64,000 nt of DNA, taken from the NCBI GenBank assembly GCA_963082975.1, contig OY720346.1, forward strand, positions 28,948,720 through 29,012,719, given 5' to 3'. The stretch is from Labia minor (lineage: Eukaryota > Arthropoda > Insecta > Dermaptera > Spongiphoridae). The notes beneath the pieces are model-generated. The model saw only the letters and a list, made by a program, of their open reading frames with translations, ran no database searches and was not told where the DNA came from. Position numbers and translations under genes: made by a program. Positions 12,866-27,200 of the stretch are shown here, piece after piece; the stretch's first letter is position 1; every line of letters begins with the position of its first letter.

Positions 12866-15800
12866 AAGAAAGGTTCTTTTAATATTATTTATAGTAGAGA
12901 GATGAGTGAGATTATCTTAATCCATCCAAAGGATAAATATTTATTTCTGTTTATTTTTTCATCCTCTTAGATGTTTATTTTTAAAAATCGAATGAATTAC
13001 ATCATCTGTTGATAAAACAACAACAACAACAACATCTTGAAACAACATCAACTCCACCTTTTCCTTGTTGTTCGTATGTGTTAATGAAATGATTTCTTTT
13101 CAATGTAAATACATTTTAATTTATAATTTATAAAGATTAACTTCTACTAGAGAGTATTTTTAGTATGGGAAAAATTAAAAATATTACAGAATTGAAATAG
13201 TATATTATAGGTCTGCGATGGGGCATAAATTAAGATATTCTTGAAAATCGAAAATCTGAAAATGTAGGTTTATTCTAGTCATTTATTTTTATATTTGTAA
13301 TATTTTCAACAAATACTCTAAAGAAAATTGAATGGGATAAAAAAATATGCTGAATATGAAGTAATTATAAATAATATAACAATTTGCAAAAAGAAATAGT
13401 ATCAAAATAATCATTAATCATAATTATTCACAATAGATTAATGTTGATTTAAATGAAACGAATTTTATTTATTAATATAAGAGGAATTTCCATTTCTTCT
13501 CACTCAGGACCCCCTACCATCAACCACGCCTCTTCCCTTTCCTTTTTCAATGTTAAAGAGTTCAGTTATTAATAGCTAGATTTTTTTTTTATAAATGAGA
13601 TAAATGTTTATATCAAAAGGACTCTTGAAAAATTCCCAAAACTCTCTTGGGTAAGGTATGGTTAGTATATAAATATAGATTGTTTTGAAGAATTGATAAG
13701 TGTTTATTTCGCCAATTAACATTCAATATTATTTTCACTTAAAAGTGACTATTGGATGACTATTAGCAGAAGGAGTATGTAGTAGGGGTAGGGGGGCAAT
13801 GGGGATGGGGTGTCGAGGGTGAGAAGGGAATATAGAGAAAAAATAAAATAAACGATGCTCTCTAAATAATTTATTATTTTAATCTGTCCATAAAAATGTG
13901 CAAAATGATATTATTTATTATTGTAATTTATTAGCTAGTAATGTTCCATTTTTAAATTGGGGAACTATATAACTATATCATATAATATTTATGAGTATTA
14001 TGAAGTTAAAAGGCTTTTAACCTAATGAAATTGAATCCATTTTAAAGGTGATCATTAAATTATAAACTAGTCTTTATATCTCTCTCATTCATTCATGTTT
14101 AGCCATTTTAAGTGTTTAATAGGGATATCATATGCCAAATGAGGGAATTGCAATCCATTCACTGTCATTTTCAATTTATCTAATTATTCATTTTTTTCTC
14201 TCAGCAATTTATGTCTATATATATATATATATATATATATAAAGAAATGTTTGTATTAATACAAATCCTTTCCAAATCCAGAACTTTTATTATATATTTA
14301 TACAAATTTATATACTATAAAAATTCAATGATTTGCTAGATTTAATAATAAAATAGTTAGAATTGATTGTCAGATATGTACTATTGGGTCATCTGGTTCA
14401 ATTGACGAGCGTAGAGTTTCATATATATATTAAAAGTTTTAAGCCAAAAATTAATATCTACCCTTTTTTGAAATTCCCTAATACGAGGGTCATTCAATAA
14501 GTAAAGAGACAAATGGCTATTGCTCAAAAAGGGTTTATTTGATTTCTCCAAAATTCAGGCTATTTTTCAACATAATCACCCCGCACTTGTCCCATCTTTC
14601 TTGAAGCTTATTTATTTCTCTTGGCGAAGAATACTTTCGATTTACCCCGAAGCCACAATTTCACCGCTTCCGCCCACATCGGGGTTCATCACCTACACTT
14701 CTTCGGCCACTTTTAAACCAATCAACCCACTTGTAAAAATTCGCACGGTTCATACACCTTTTATTTCACTGTATCAACAGTCTAGCAAAAATTACACTTA
14801 TTGTTAGTTTTACCTACCTACTGCAATTAAAAATCTAATAACAAAATGCTGCAAAAGTGGCTTCAGGATAAATCAAAATAATTCTTCGCCAAAGGAATTA
14901 GGAAGATGCAAGAAAGATGGGACAAGTGCAGGGTGATAATGTTGAAAAATAACCTGAATTTTGTAGGAATCAAATAAACCATTTTTGGTTCGTATATTAT
15001 TTTTAATGGCCACAATGTTTCAGATTAGATATATAGAACCAGTCATGCTTTCTCACTGGAAGGAAGTTAAACATTACCTATCAAATCTACCTAAAAGACC
15101 AACAAAGACTTTTAGTCACAAAATTCCAAAATTTCCTCCCAATAAACTTTCTCTAGAAAATGGCGCAAAAATCATCACTGAAACGTCGATACACAAATCT
15201 CATTAATCATAATATGTATTAGAAAATATTGGTATATATAAAATATAATAAGGGAAAGATATATACCACTCGATGATCCTTAGAAAATCTGTTATTAAAT
15301 ATCTTAATTTTTTCTGATAAATTTATCATGAAAAGTAAAAATAAAATATAAATAACCACACCAAGTACTCCAACTAAACGTGAAGAAAGTTTATTAAATT
15401 AAATAGCTTCAATTAAATGGTTACAATAATAATTAATAATAATAATATATAAGCTGTTACATGGTAAGAATGTATTACTTGCAATTGACAAAAAGTAAAA
15501 TCGGAATGTTTTCAATAAAATTTAATCAAGGATCAGGAAGTTTTAATTAATTTTGTTTTTTAAGAGAAAAAAAGTTATATAGTTGACAATTTTTTTCTTC
15601 TTTAATTAATTAAGGTTGATTAGTTAGATAGATCTCTTTAAAGTATGGGCCCCGCCCAAAAAAAAAAAAAATAAGTATCTACAATTAAAGGATTTATTTG
15701 TCTATTTAATTTATATTAATATTTTTATTTATTTTTTTTTATTTTAAGAAAAAGAGTGAATATAAATGCAATTCATTCAGAGTTTATTCTTTCTTCGTTC

Positions 15801-18800
15801 CTCCACAAGCTCTCCTCTCTTTACATATATATATATATAATCGCTTGACTAGAGAATCCTTTTTTTTATTTATTCAAATGACTCAAGTGTGGGGCGATCA
15901 TAACTTAGAAAAAGGAAATGATCTATTATAAAGAATATTTCAATTTGAAATTTATAATTATATCAAGTGTGGACAATTTTCCTTTCTCTCTGTCTCTCTT
16001 TCTCTGTTTTCTGATCCAATACATAAAATATTTAAAATTAAAATGTTAGCCAGCTATATAGAGAGAATGGGGGAGGATAAAAAACTTTTTGTTTATTTTT
16101 TATTATAGCAGAAAGGAAATAAATAGGGATGAGTGGTGGGAAGAAGAAGAAAGTGTGAAAAGAGTGAAATATTGATTGAGTGAATTTTTATGATCTTTTT
16201 TTATTACTGTTGATGATGGATGAATTCCGAAAGGGATATCGATCTTTTATAGACTCTCTCGAGTTTAATTACTATACTTATAAATTTCATCAAATACTCA
16301 TTTTGGTTTATAGTAGAAAAACATTGAAATGTCTTTATTGAAAATTGTTATTATTATTATTATTATTATTAAGAAACAAAAAAAAACAACAAATTTTAGT
16401 CATCAGCGAACAGGAAATAAATCTCAACTCATCCGTTATTAACGAGGCAAGGTACCATTTCCTTCCTCCCACTCCCCTTCACTCAACCCCCGAAATTTAT
16501 TCTTTATACGGTTTATAGTCTCTCATCTTCACAGATTAAATATTTATCAATATACAAATAAAATGGATTTTAATTAAAAAACGTTATATTTAAAATTAGC
16601 TGAGATATTAAAAATTTATATTGATTAAAAACAAAAGAAGCCATTTCAAAAATAATAAATAAATATCCATTAATTAAAAATGTATTATATATCTTTCTAA
16701 TTAATTTATATTATTAAACTAGTCAGAATTGTGTAATTTTCTTTATGAAATTTACTTATAAATGGATTTGTTGATTTGAAGAACCGATTCCTGATGTGAA
16801 TGGATGTCATTAATAAGTAAATTAATTTTAATTGTTTTTTTTTCTTAAATTAATGAATCATGTGATAATAATCTGCAGAAATATACAAAATTTTATCAAA
16901 ATCCGTTGAGCCGTTCAAGTATCATTGAAAAGATTCAAGTGGTTTATTGATGATTTTGGAAAAAACTAAGTAGTATATATATAAATGTATATAAATGTAT
17001 ATATATAAAACATTATATTTATAATTTTTGTTTTTACCGACCGACGATAAGAAGGGAAGGTATTTCTTTCACACCAAATTTCACATGTGGAGATTTTTAC
17101 ATATTTCCACGAATCATGCATTTTGTTAACAGAAAAAAGTAATTTTAGCATGATGTCTGTCCGTCCGTCTGTGTGTCCGTATAGATATGTATAATTTGAA
17201 CGTCTCAACGGATTTTGATAAAATTTGGTATATATCCGGAAAACGAAAGTGGTAGTTTACAAAGTATTAATTTTATATTCATTGTCTCAAAATATTTCAC
17301 TTAAAATATAGTTGAAATTAATAATTGAGTAATTAAACTAAAAATAAAAACCAAGATCATATAATTTAATCATTTTAATTCGAGTTTTAAAAATATTTTT
17401 TTTGATACTTTATATATATATATATAATGTCGAATAGAAATTAATTTATTTCAAAGCCACAACTCATATTTGTTTAATTATTAGCGATTATGCAATTTCA
17501 TAATAAACATTTTTAAATCGAACGAAAATCTATTTTTGATTAAAATAATTTCTATATTCGATATATCAACTCTCATCTCACTATCCTTATCATCCCCAAA
17601 GGCTATAATTTGTAGTCTGTTCATAGGTTATCGGTGTATAGATACAAATACACACACTGTCTTCGATATAAGGAATATATATATATATATTATATATTAT
17701 TTTAAATCCTTAAAAATAAAAAAAATATAGATAATCAATAGCAATAAATCTTTGGAAGGTAATAAAGGTGTAATCCCACGCGAAAGTTAAGTATTTTATA
17801 AATTATGAGAAAATTTTTCTAAGAAAAATAAACAAAAAACAATAAAACAAAACAAACGATTTGTCGCAATTGTGTACAATTTTCTTGCAAGAGAAAAAAG
17901 TGCATTGTTTTTGTTTTATAGTCCAGTAACTGAACAAAAAAAAAGTTAAATGCAGTTCAGAGGAGACACTTTTAAAATCTTATCTTCCTTCCTGGGAGGA
18001 AACAAACACACAGAGAGGGAGGAGAATACACCAATGAATGAATGAATAAATAAAATATTCCTAAAATTTTTTTTTTCTATTTGGAAAATACCCTATAATA
18101 GATGTGTATGTGTATATGTATATATTTATCTCAACCATATCGATCTATTAAAATATGAAAAAAAAATCGAGCATTTCCTGGAGACGAAATTATGCAGGCG
18201 GCGGATGCCTCCTCTGTCTAAATCATACTACCACTCTTCCCCTTTTCCCTCACTGGACAATTGAAAGTTCGCTTCATTGCATCCCCAGGCATATGTAATT
18301 ACCATTTCCATTACAAAATATCAGAACATTAAATGCTTGATATACATATATATATAAATATACATTTTGTGGTTTTATTCCTAAAAATTCTAAATATAAA
18401 CTTTAGAATATGTATAACCTAAATAAAATTTATTTTTAGAGATTGATATTTTTTTCAAAAACGATCAAGTTTACAAAATGCACGCACATACAAATAATTC
18501 TGCATTCAAATCAAGAAAGTTAGAATTAAATAGATAAAGAAGGAGGGGTGTAAAAGTTTCAATTAATTATAGAAAGAGATAAGAGAAATAGAGAAATAGA
18601 GAAAGAGAGAAATAGAGAAAGAGAGAAAGAAAGAGATATTCAATAGCTGAATTGAATAGATGGTAATTTGACTCGTGCGATCGAACACCTCAGCATCTTT
18701 ATCTGCACCCCCACTCCCCCGTCACAACGATCTTTAAATCTAATCTCGACCAACCTCGCCCAAAGACCAATCTTAGCTGGCTCCCTTCCCCTTTCTGGCC

Positions 18801-21800
18801 TTTGAACTCCGAAAGCATTCCAAACTAGAGTGAAAAAGAAGAGAAAAAAATCCGATATCGTCATCCTCTTATTAATATTTGTCTTGTCTGTTTACTAAAA
18901 AAGACATACGAGAGTTCAAATAGTTTACAGAGGAAGAACAAAAGAGAGAAAAACAGAATATAATATTCTCTCTATTTATTTTTAAAATATTCAGTATATA
19001 GTAGAAAAAACAATTTGATATTAAAAATAGAAATTAATATAATAAAATAAACCAATATGCAAGAAGCATGATTTATTTTTATTTAATTTTTATTTAATAA
19101 GAATTTAATGAAATTTTATAAATTCAATGAAATTTATATCAATGATGATCCAATATATTTATGTAATAATGAATAATAAGAAATTCAATAATTATTAATT
19201 TAAAAAAAAATAAATATAATTTCATATTTCGAAAGAAATAGTAAATCAGCATTATGCGCTTAAACTTTTAAATTAACACATTTCGTTAAATACAAATTTT
19301 AAATACTATTTGATTAACGTAAATGTAAATTACTTTATGGTCATCAAAATAAATAACTTATTTTATTAATAATAAAATTTGAAATTAATTGAGTTTGGTT
19401 ATATATATTATTATTATTATTATATATTTAAGAGTGCATTAATTCATTAATTGATAAAAAAATTGATCATAAACATAATTTATAATTTTTATTTTATAAA
19501 ATATTAATAATAATTATATTATATTATTTATGAATATGATTTTTTTAATTACAATAATATATATATATATATAAAATTATTATTGAAGGTCGAAAATGAA
19601 GTATATCACCAAGATAATTTCACATTCTATCATCAAAGTTGTCTAACTAAGAGAAGAGTGATAACCCAGTTTTATTTTTTTTTTTATTAAAAAGTCCATT
19701 GACTCGGGAAATGTCTTTTTTTTGTAACGCTAATGGAATCAAATAAAATATTTACATTTGTAATAAAACAAATGATCATTCATCAACGAAGTAGAACAGA
19801 AAATTTAATTTATTTTTAGTTTGATTTACAAAAATTACAATAAAAACAGATCAATGAATGAGTGTTTAGTATATAAGAAAAATATATTTTTTTTTAAAAT
19901 TAACTTTATATTTACAATTGGTAAAAAATTTAATTTACATAGTAAGTACAAAACACAATCTTGTAAGACTCCCCAAGCAACCGAAATTATTAAGATTAAA
20001 ATTTTTGATAAATTATAATGATCATAAAAATAAATAAGAAAATATCTACATATCTTGAAGATTGTTTATAAAATGATGATTATTTCATAAAATCAAAAGA
20101 ATTAATATTAAATCTTTTTAAAGGATACTACAAAGTGTCAGAGATTAAAGAATGAAGAGTTATTCGGGAGTTATGCATCCGGAAATAAAGTAAGAAATAT
20201 AAAATTTAACTAGATTTAGTAAAAATAACAGTTAAAAGATTAATGAAAAAATTATTTTAAATTGGGAAAAAACAGTGAACGAATACAATGTGGAGATAAT
20301 AGATATTTTAGGAAAAGATAGGAAATGAATGGAGAAGAGTCAAGATTGTATTGTTGTACAGTGGAAAAATGTCCTTACTTTGGTCAAGAATGATCAGTAA
20401 TCTACAGAGTTTGAAATATGGACACATGTAGTTTTAAAATTTTATTAAATTTCGAGATCTGTTATTTTAAACAGGCTTTACATATTTTTAAATTAAATCT
20501 AAGTGAGCTTGAGGAGGTTCGATCCAATGTCTTCAAATTCGGCGAATTAAAAATTTTAAATCATGTAAAAGTTATCAACATTGTTACAAAAACGTATATT
20601 ATCCAAAAAATTTTAAATCGAAAAATGATTTAGAGTTTTCACTCACACCTTCACACACATACATAGTCGTAATCGTAAAAATTTTAATAATAAATTCCTG
20701 AAACTTTAAAAGAAATAAATAGAAAAATTTTATAGTAAAAACATGATAAGCATACATCTCTGAATTTAAATCACGAAGAAATAAATAAATAAAAATGACC
20801 TTCGAATTGATTAATCTCACCTGTTCCAACAACAACAACAAAGAAAAACAAAGAAAAATTTTATCAAATAATTTGAAAACAAAATAAGTATTTCAATAAA
20901 TAATAATAAAATGTCAATTTTTAAGGATGAATTTAAATTTATATGTCCTTGTTGATGCAAAATGCATGCCAATATTTTTAAAAGTAAAAATATTTCCTTG
21001 TTTTTTACTTTCCCGCATACTTCGTATAAGGGAAGTATTGGAATCGTCAAAAATTTCGACTTCGAGATTTCGATAGATCTTGACGTTTTAGACCTCCCTG
21101 AGTCGGAAAATACCATTTTTCGAATTATGTCTGTGTGTATGGATGTATGTAATGATTGTCATGTTTGTCTATGAGCAAATTTACTCAGAAACTAGGACTT
21201 CGAAATTTGGTACATCGATATTATTCACAGTTTGTAGATTTCTATCAAAAATTCGTCAAAATCGGTTAACCAGAAGTGGTACTTTACCTACACTGGTTGC
21301 GTTTACTTTTCAAGTAAAGTACCAGTTTGCTTCGAGATATTTGCTTCCTATTTTGTATATAGATTTAAAAATATGAAAAAAATTCAGATACCAAATTTCA
21401 TCATGATCTGACTACCGGAAGTGACATTTTACCTATACAAGTAGCGTTAGGTGTAAATTATAAATATATATAATAGTGTTAAACCATTTTACTTTATAAT
21501 TTAAATTAATTAGTTTGTTTATTTTTATTGTTGTTAAAACATAATAATAATAACCTAATTACCTATTTATATGCGGGAAAGTCTAGGGGAGGACACTCCC
21601 GATTTATTTTTTATCAAATTAACCTATAAAAATAAAAATTAAGTAAATTTTATTAATATTACATTTTTTTATCTCTTAAATATTAACAATAATTTAGTGA
21701 CTATTAAAATTAAAAAATATTATAATTCAATTATTGAAATTTTGTATGAAGATTTTTCTTGAAACTTTTAATAATAATAATAATAATGAAATGAAAACTA

Positions 21801-22102
21801 TGAGTAGAGCCTATTCATTGTAAAAGAATGAGGAATGAGAAATATTTGACCTTGCACATTTCATATGCGTTTTAAATTAATTAACATAAATATGTACAAT
21901 AAAAAAAAAAAGAAATAGAATTTAAAAGATTATGAATTTAAATTCATTCAAGAATAGTTATTTGTACATATAAATTACATTTAAAATAATCGATCGTTTT
22001 TTCGTGTTTCGAATTCACAGATATTGATTTAAAAAAAAACAAAAAAATCCATTGATTTATTAATTTGATTTTCAAGTGACGCGATAACTACTAAATACAA
22101 AA

Positions 22103-22136
<34 letters not shown>

Positions 22137-24158
22137 CATGAAATCTCATCAATATATTCAATAAAACATCAAGCTAAAATGAACATTTTTATAAAAAAAA
22201 AAAATTCGCGAATTAGATATTTTATCTTTACAATATCTTAAATTATTTATCATTTGTAATAAATACATTTATTTTGAACATTCGATATTCAAAAGGGAGA
22301 ATAGATCAATAGGATTAATAAATTAAAATCTTACATGAAATAGAGAATAATTAGTTATATCAATTAATTTTAAATTTATTGTTATTATTTTGAATTAAAT
22401 TGAATTATTTTGAAGAAATTATAATATATTTTAAATTTTGAATTTAAAAAAAAAAACAATACAAATTTATTCTTATTTATTTTAATTCAGAAATTGAATT
22501 TTCAGATTGAAAATTTTGTACATTTATTTGATATTAAATCAATATAGAAAAGTAATATGAAATCGGTGGACGTAGTCTGCCTGTCTGCCTGTGTGGGTGG
22601 GAGGATGAAGGCGGCATGGCACGCGACACAAATTAAAATAAATGGCACAATTCATACTAACACATTACTACTATTATATCCCTTCTAAGTGCAGTCGTAC
22701 CAACCCAAGTTGTCCATAAATAATTCAAAATAATATATATTCATTGACTGTCACTAGGCATTCCAATTCATATAAAAGCCTCAACGATTATGTCAGATGG
22801 ACTTGATTCAATTGAAATTAAGTAACGTACATTGAAATATCAACTTTCTAGTTAAGGGAAAGTTAATTATTTATTTAAAGTTCGCTGACTTTTGGGGGAG
22901 AAAACAAACACCAACAAACAAAATCCTTTCTATCCCTCTTCCCTTCACCGTATTCTATACAAACCATTTTCAGACATGGGTTGGTCATTTAAGGAAGTGT
23001 TCTTTGAAATCTAGATACGTGAATATATTATGGTCTCCATGTCAAAACTAGTAAGCGTGGTCCCTCAAATAAAACATCACACTCATTTTTTATTTATAAG
23101 TTAAGTTAATATAAAAAAAAGATATTTTTCATTCATAATTTCCTTATGAATAATCATCTATTATCTAATAGAAAGGAAAAATTAATCATAGTGTTTTTCA
23201 TACTATGGTTTTCCTAATTTCATAAGAAATATGCGGTTTATTGATAAAGCCTACTATGTTTCAAAGTACGCAATTTTGCACTCATATTCACCACAATATA
23301 CGACAATTAAGATTTTATAACTTTGTAAATGAGTTTCTGAGGATTAGATTGTACAAATATGTCATATATATAAAATAATTGGATATTTTGGATTCAGTGC
23401 CGGTTTAAATACGAATATCAAAATGAAATTTTATTTTTTCGCTCGATTATATATAATATATAAAATGGATATATAAATTTCAATTAAAAAAAATCCTTAT
23501 ATACATATAATAAAAGAAAATTAAGAATAAAATTTCAATTTTATTTCTCGTAAATAATCTTATTTAGAAAGTAAAATTGTAAAAAAACGTTCATATTGTA
23601 TGAAGTTTATTAAATTCGAAGGTAGTGCTTACTTGAAACAAATAATATTACTATCTCTCTCATATTTTCGAAATAAGGTCCTTATATAGTATATAAAAAT
23701 ACTTTTCATTTTTTTTATTAAATTTTATCTCATATAAAAGACGGGATTGTAACCTCTCTCTCTTTAATATTTCTAGCAATATTTCATATATTTTCCCCCA
23801 ATTTTCCTCTCAAGCTTTTATATATTCCAATTAAAAATTAGTAATAACTTCATTCATCCGTTTTTTTTTAAACATTATAATATACTATATATTATAATTT
23901 ATTTTAAAGAAAAACATAGAAACGAATTAAAATGACTTCTACAAATACTATAGGGATATTAAAAAAATCAATATATTAAAAAAAAACATTCATGGTTGTT
24001 CGCCTATTTATACTAAAAAAAAAATCGATTGACCTATTTATTTTTTTATTAAATTCATTAAAATTTATTTTTGTAATAATAAAAATAAATAAATAATTAG
24101 GTTCATGTTGTTCTTTTCGATATTTGTAGAAATGGAATTGATATACCTATCTATATAT

Positions 24159-24207
<49 letters not shown>

Positions 24208-27200
24208 TACTATATATATTAAATATATAGATATTGTATATCAACAGACACTATTTATTGAATTATCTTCAATTTTGGTAACAATCTTAATTTCCTAAAT
24301 ACTCATTTAATATTAAATTTATTTAATTGATTATAAAATAATATGTTTTATTAAATGATTATTAGATTTTTTTGTTTAATGAATCTTTAATATACTATAT
24401 TATATAAATTTAGATGCATAGAAATGAAAAAAACAGAGTTGAATATCATCTGAGGTTAATAAACATAATTGTTAAATGTATATATTATTACACATGTAAT
24501 AGAAAATATATGCTTGTTACAAAAATTTTTATAGAAAAATGTTCCTCTATTGATAGGTATATATAAATATAAAACTAACGAAATGACATATAAATAAAAA
24601 TATATTTTTGTTAACGATTGGGTAATATTTATTAGGGTTGTAAGATTTCATCATTAAAATGTTATCGAGCTTTAGTTATTTTTTAATTTAAAAAAAAAAA
24701 CCTTGGCCCAGTCTAAAAGGGATCGTCGTGGTCGAAGAAAATTGACTGAAATTAGAATGAATGAATGAACGACTTTGTAGTGATGGAGGTCGGAGTTGTC
24801 TAAGATCATCAGAAATCACCCGTTAATGCAAATATATATATATATTCAATCTGATGGTTTATTTTTTATATCATTCCATTAACTTAATGATGAGAAAAAT
24901 AAATAAATTTTTAATTTTTATAATAATAATATTAAAATAAATAAATAAATAAAAACTATTGTTATTAACAATATAATGTTTTGTTTTTTTATGAATCACA
25001 AAATCCGTTATTTTATAATAGGTTTAATTTAAAAAAAGATTCTTTAACTGAATATTTTGGGGTGAAACTTAATGTATGTTTATAATAGTCCTGGTTATAT
25101 ATTTAATTATAGTAATTTTTTTTTACTTTTTATCTCAGTTTATCTTTTGTTTTTTATAATGTAAAAAATAAATATTTTTTCGTTTATATTTTCAATTCTT
25201 TCTTATCATAAATACTTTTTTTCTTATTTTTGTTTATACATTTTAATTTATTGCATTATATAAACAAAATTTATTTTAACAAAAACAAATATTGTATTTT
25301 CTTTTTCTTATGACTTTTATCAAGATATATTTATATATTATAATTGAAATAAGACATTTCGACAGTTAATTAAAAGTTATCAAATGGCTTTTAAAAATGT
25401 ATTTTTTATTCTTATTTACGAATTATATATTTATAAAAAAGTGACAAGACAAAAACGTCCCAGAGCAAAATATTAGAGTAGATAGATAATAGATACGAAA
25501 TAAATATATTATTGTATTCCCAATTTATTTATTAAATATTTTAGTTTATTATGTGCTAAATAAATAATGAAGAAGAAATTCGATATATTTTAGTTTTTAC
25601 AAAAAAGGGTAAAAAATGGGTTCAAGAATGTTATCATGCAAAGGAATTGTATTATGTAGTAAATAAGTTGACCTGTGGCCAGGTCCGAACCGACCGATGT
25701 TTTGAAGTAAATTAATTTCCAGCTACAGGAACCATTTCAAATAATTTTAATATATCTATTAATGTAATAGCAAAACAGATATAAATATAACATAAATATT
25801 TTTAATTTTATTCTATTTATAATATATATGTAAGACCAGGCTGTGACGTCATGAATGGCTGGATGACGTCATATAATTTTAAATTAAGAAAAAACTAATA
25901 AAGATGATTTTTCTCGAGGATAAAACCAATACAAGTGCATGATTCATGGTGATATATAAACAAATCTCCTCATGTGAAATTTGGTGTGAAAATAACCCTT
26001 CCCTTCCTATCGTCGATCGCTAATACTACCACTTCCGGTTTCCGGATTTGCACCAAAAGTTGATCAATTCATCCCACTGATGAGTAAATATACCAAATTT
26101 CATAAAAATCCGTTGAGCCGTTCAAGCTGTACACATCTATACGGACGGACGGTCGGACAGACATCATGCTAAAAATACTTTTTTCTGTTTAGAAAATGCA
26201 TGATTCGTGGAGATATGTAAAAATCTCCACATGTGAAATTTGGTGTGAAAACAATACCTCCCTTACTATCGTCGGTCGGTAAAAATGGGTTGAATTCATG
26301 GAAAAATTAAACTAAACATTTATGATAGTAATGGTAATATTGCTTATTACACAAAATTACTATGTAAGACACAAAAATGTTTGATTGTTGTAAAAATTTT
26401 ACACCTAAAAAAACAAAGAAATTTTTCCATTTTGTTACTTATTATAAAATTTTGATTTTGAGAACATATAAATATTTATAACTTTTTAATAAATAGAAAA
26501 ATTAATTACATAATAATAATAATAATAATGTATATACAACGAAGGAATAAAGAAAAAGAAAGAAAACGAAAACTGTAAACATGCATATATAAAATATATA
26601 TTACAATGCAGGATAAATATACAATTAGCGAGGGTGAATAGAGAGAGAGAGATTGATTGGTTCACTTACTCCAGCCATTTCCATGGCTCAATGTCCGGGC
26701 TGGTCGGCGTGGGAAACTGAAGACATGGTGCGGAAATTAGTGTTAGTAGCGTCCAAAAAAATTAAAATAAAAAAAAATATAAGCTTGGGTGACTCGAAAC
26801 GCAGAGATAACTGGAAAAATGTCTCGTGTCAACGAGACACTGCATTGTGGTGCATAAAAAGCTTGGTTTTTTTTTTATTAATATATACATATAAATATAT
26901 TATATACAAAATGTCCAAAAACTTAACAATAATCAGTGTTTGTAGCACTCTATACTATATTGAACTACAAATTCCTAAACATTCCCGTTCAATTACTAAC
27001 CTTCTCCAAATTTCCTCATATCTACTTTTATTTTAACTGTTGAATGATTCTATTCCAAATAGTTTCATTCGTAAATATATTTCTCATTAGCACAAGCTTC
27101 AGTTAAGCACAGCCACCTCCTTATTTTGAATAATAGCTTGGAGATTGGTCCAGATAATAAATAATAAAATTTAAAATCTTATCATAAAGACATTTCATAA

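Larger units (their letters stand above)
11097..14482. other. AT-rich intron sequence with simple repeats
   Basis: Contents seen: a 35-bp hairpin at 11373-11407, (TA)n runs at 12088-12105, 12292-12304 and 12831-12863, a (CAA)n run near 13017-13035 and one (TA)n at 14217-14241. No exon or protein-like frame was found on either strand. Confidence 0.5.

Noticed and set aside
14520-14807. Plus-strand open frame of 95 codons
   Set aside because: It is the antisense of the mariner transposase 3' end in the left fold-back arm, not a gene.
26653-27036. Plus-strand open frame of 127 codons
   Set aside because: It overlaps the candidate minus-strand exon and soon becomes low-complexity (lysine and isoleucine runs). 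No domain is recognisable.
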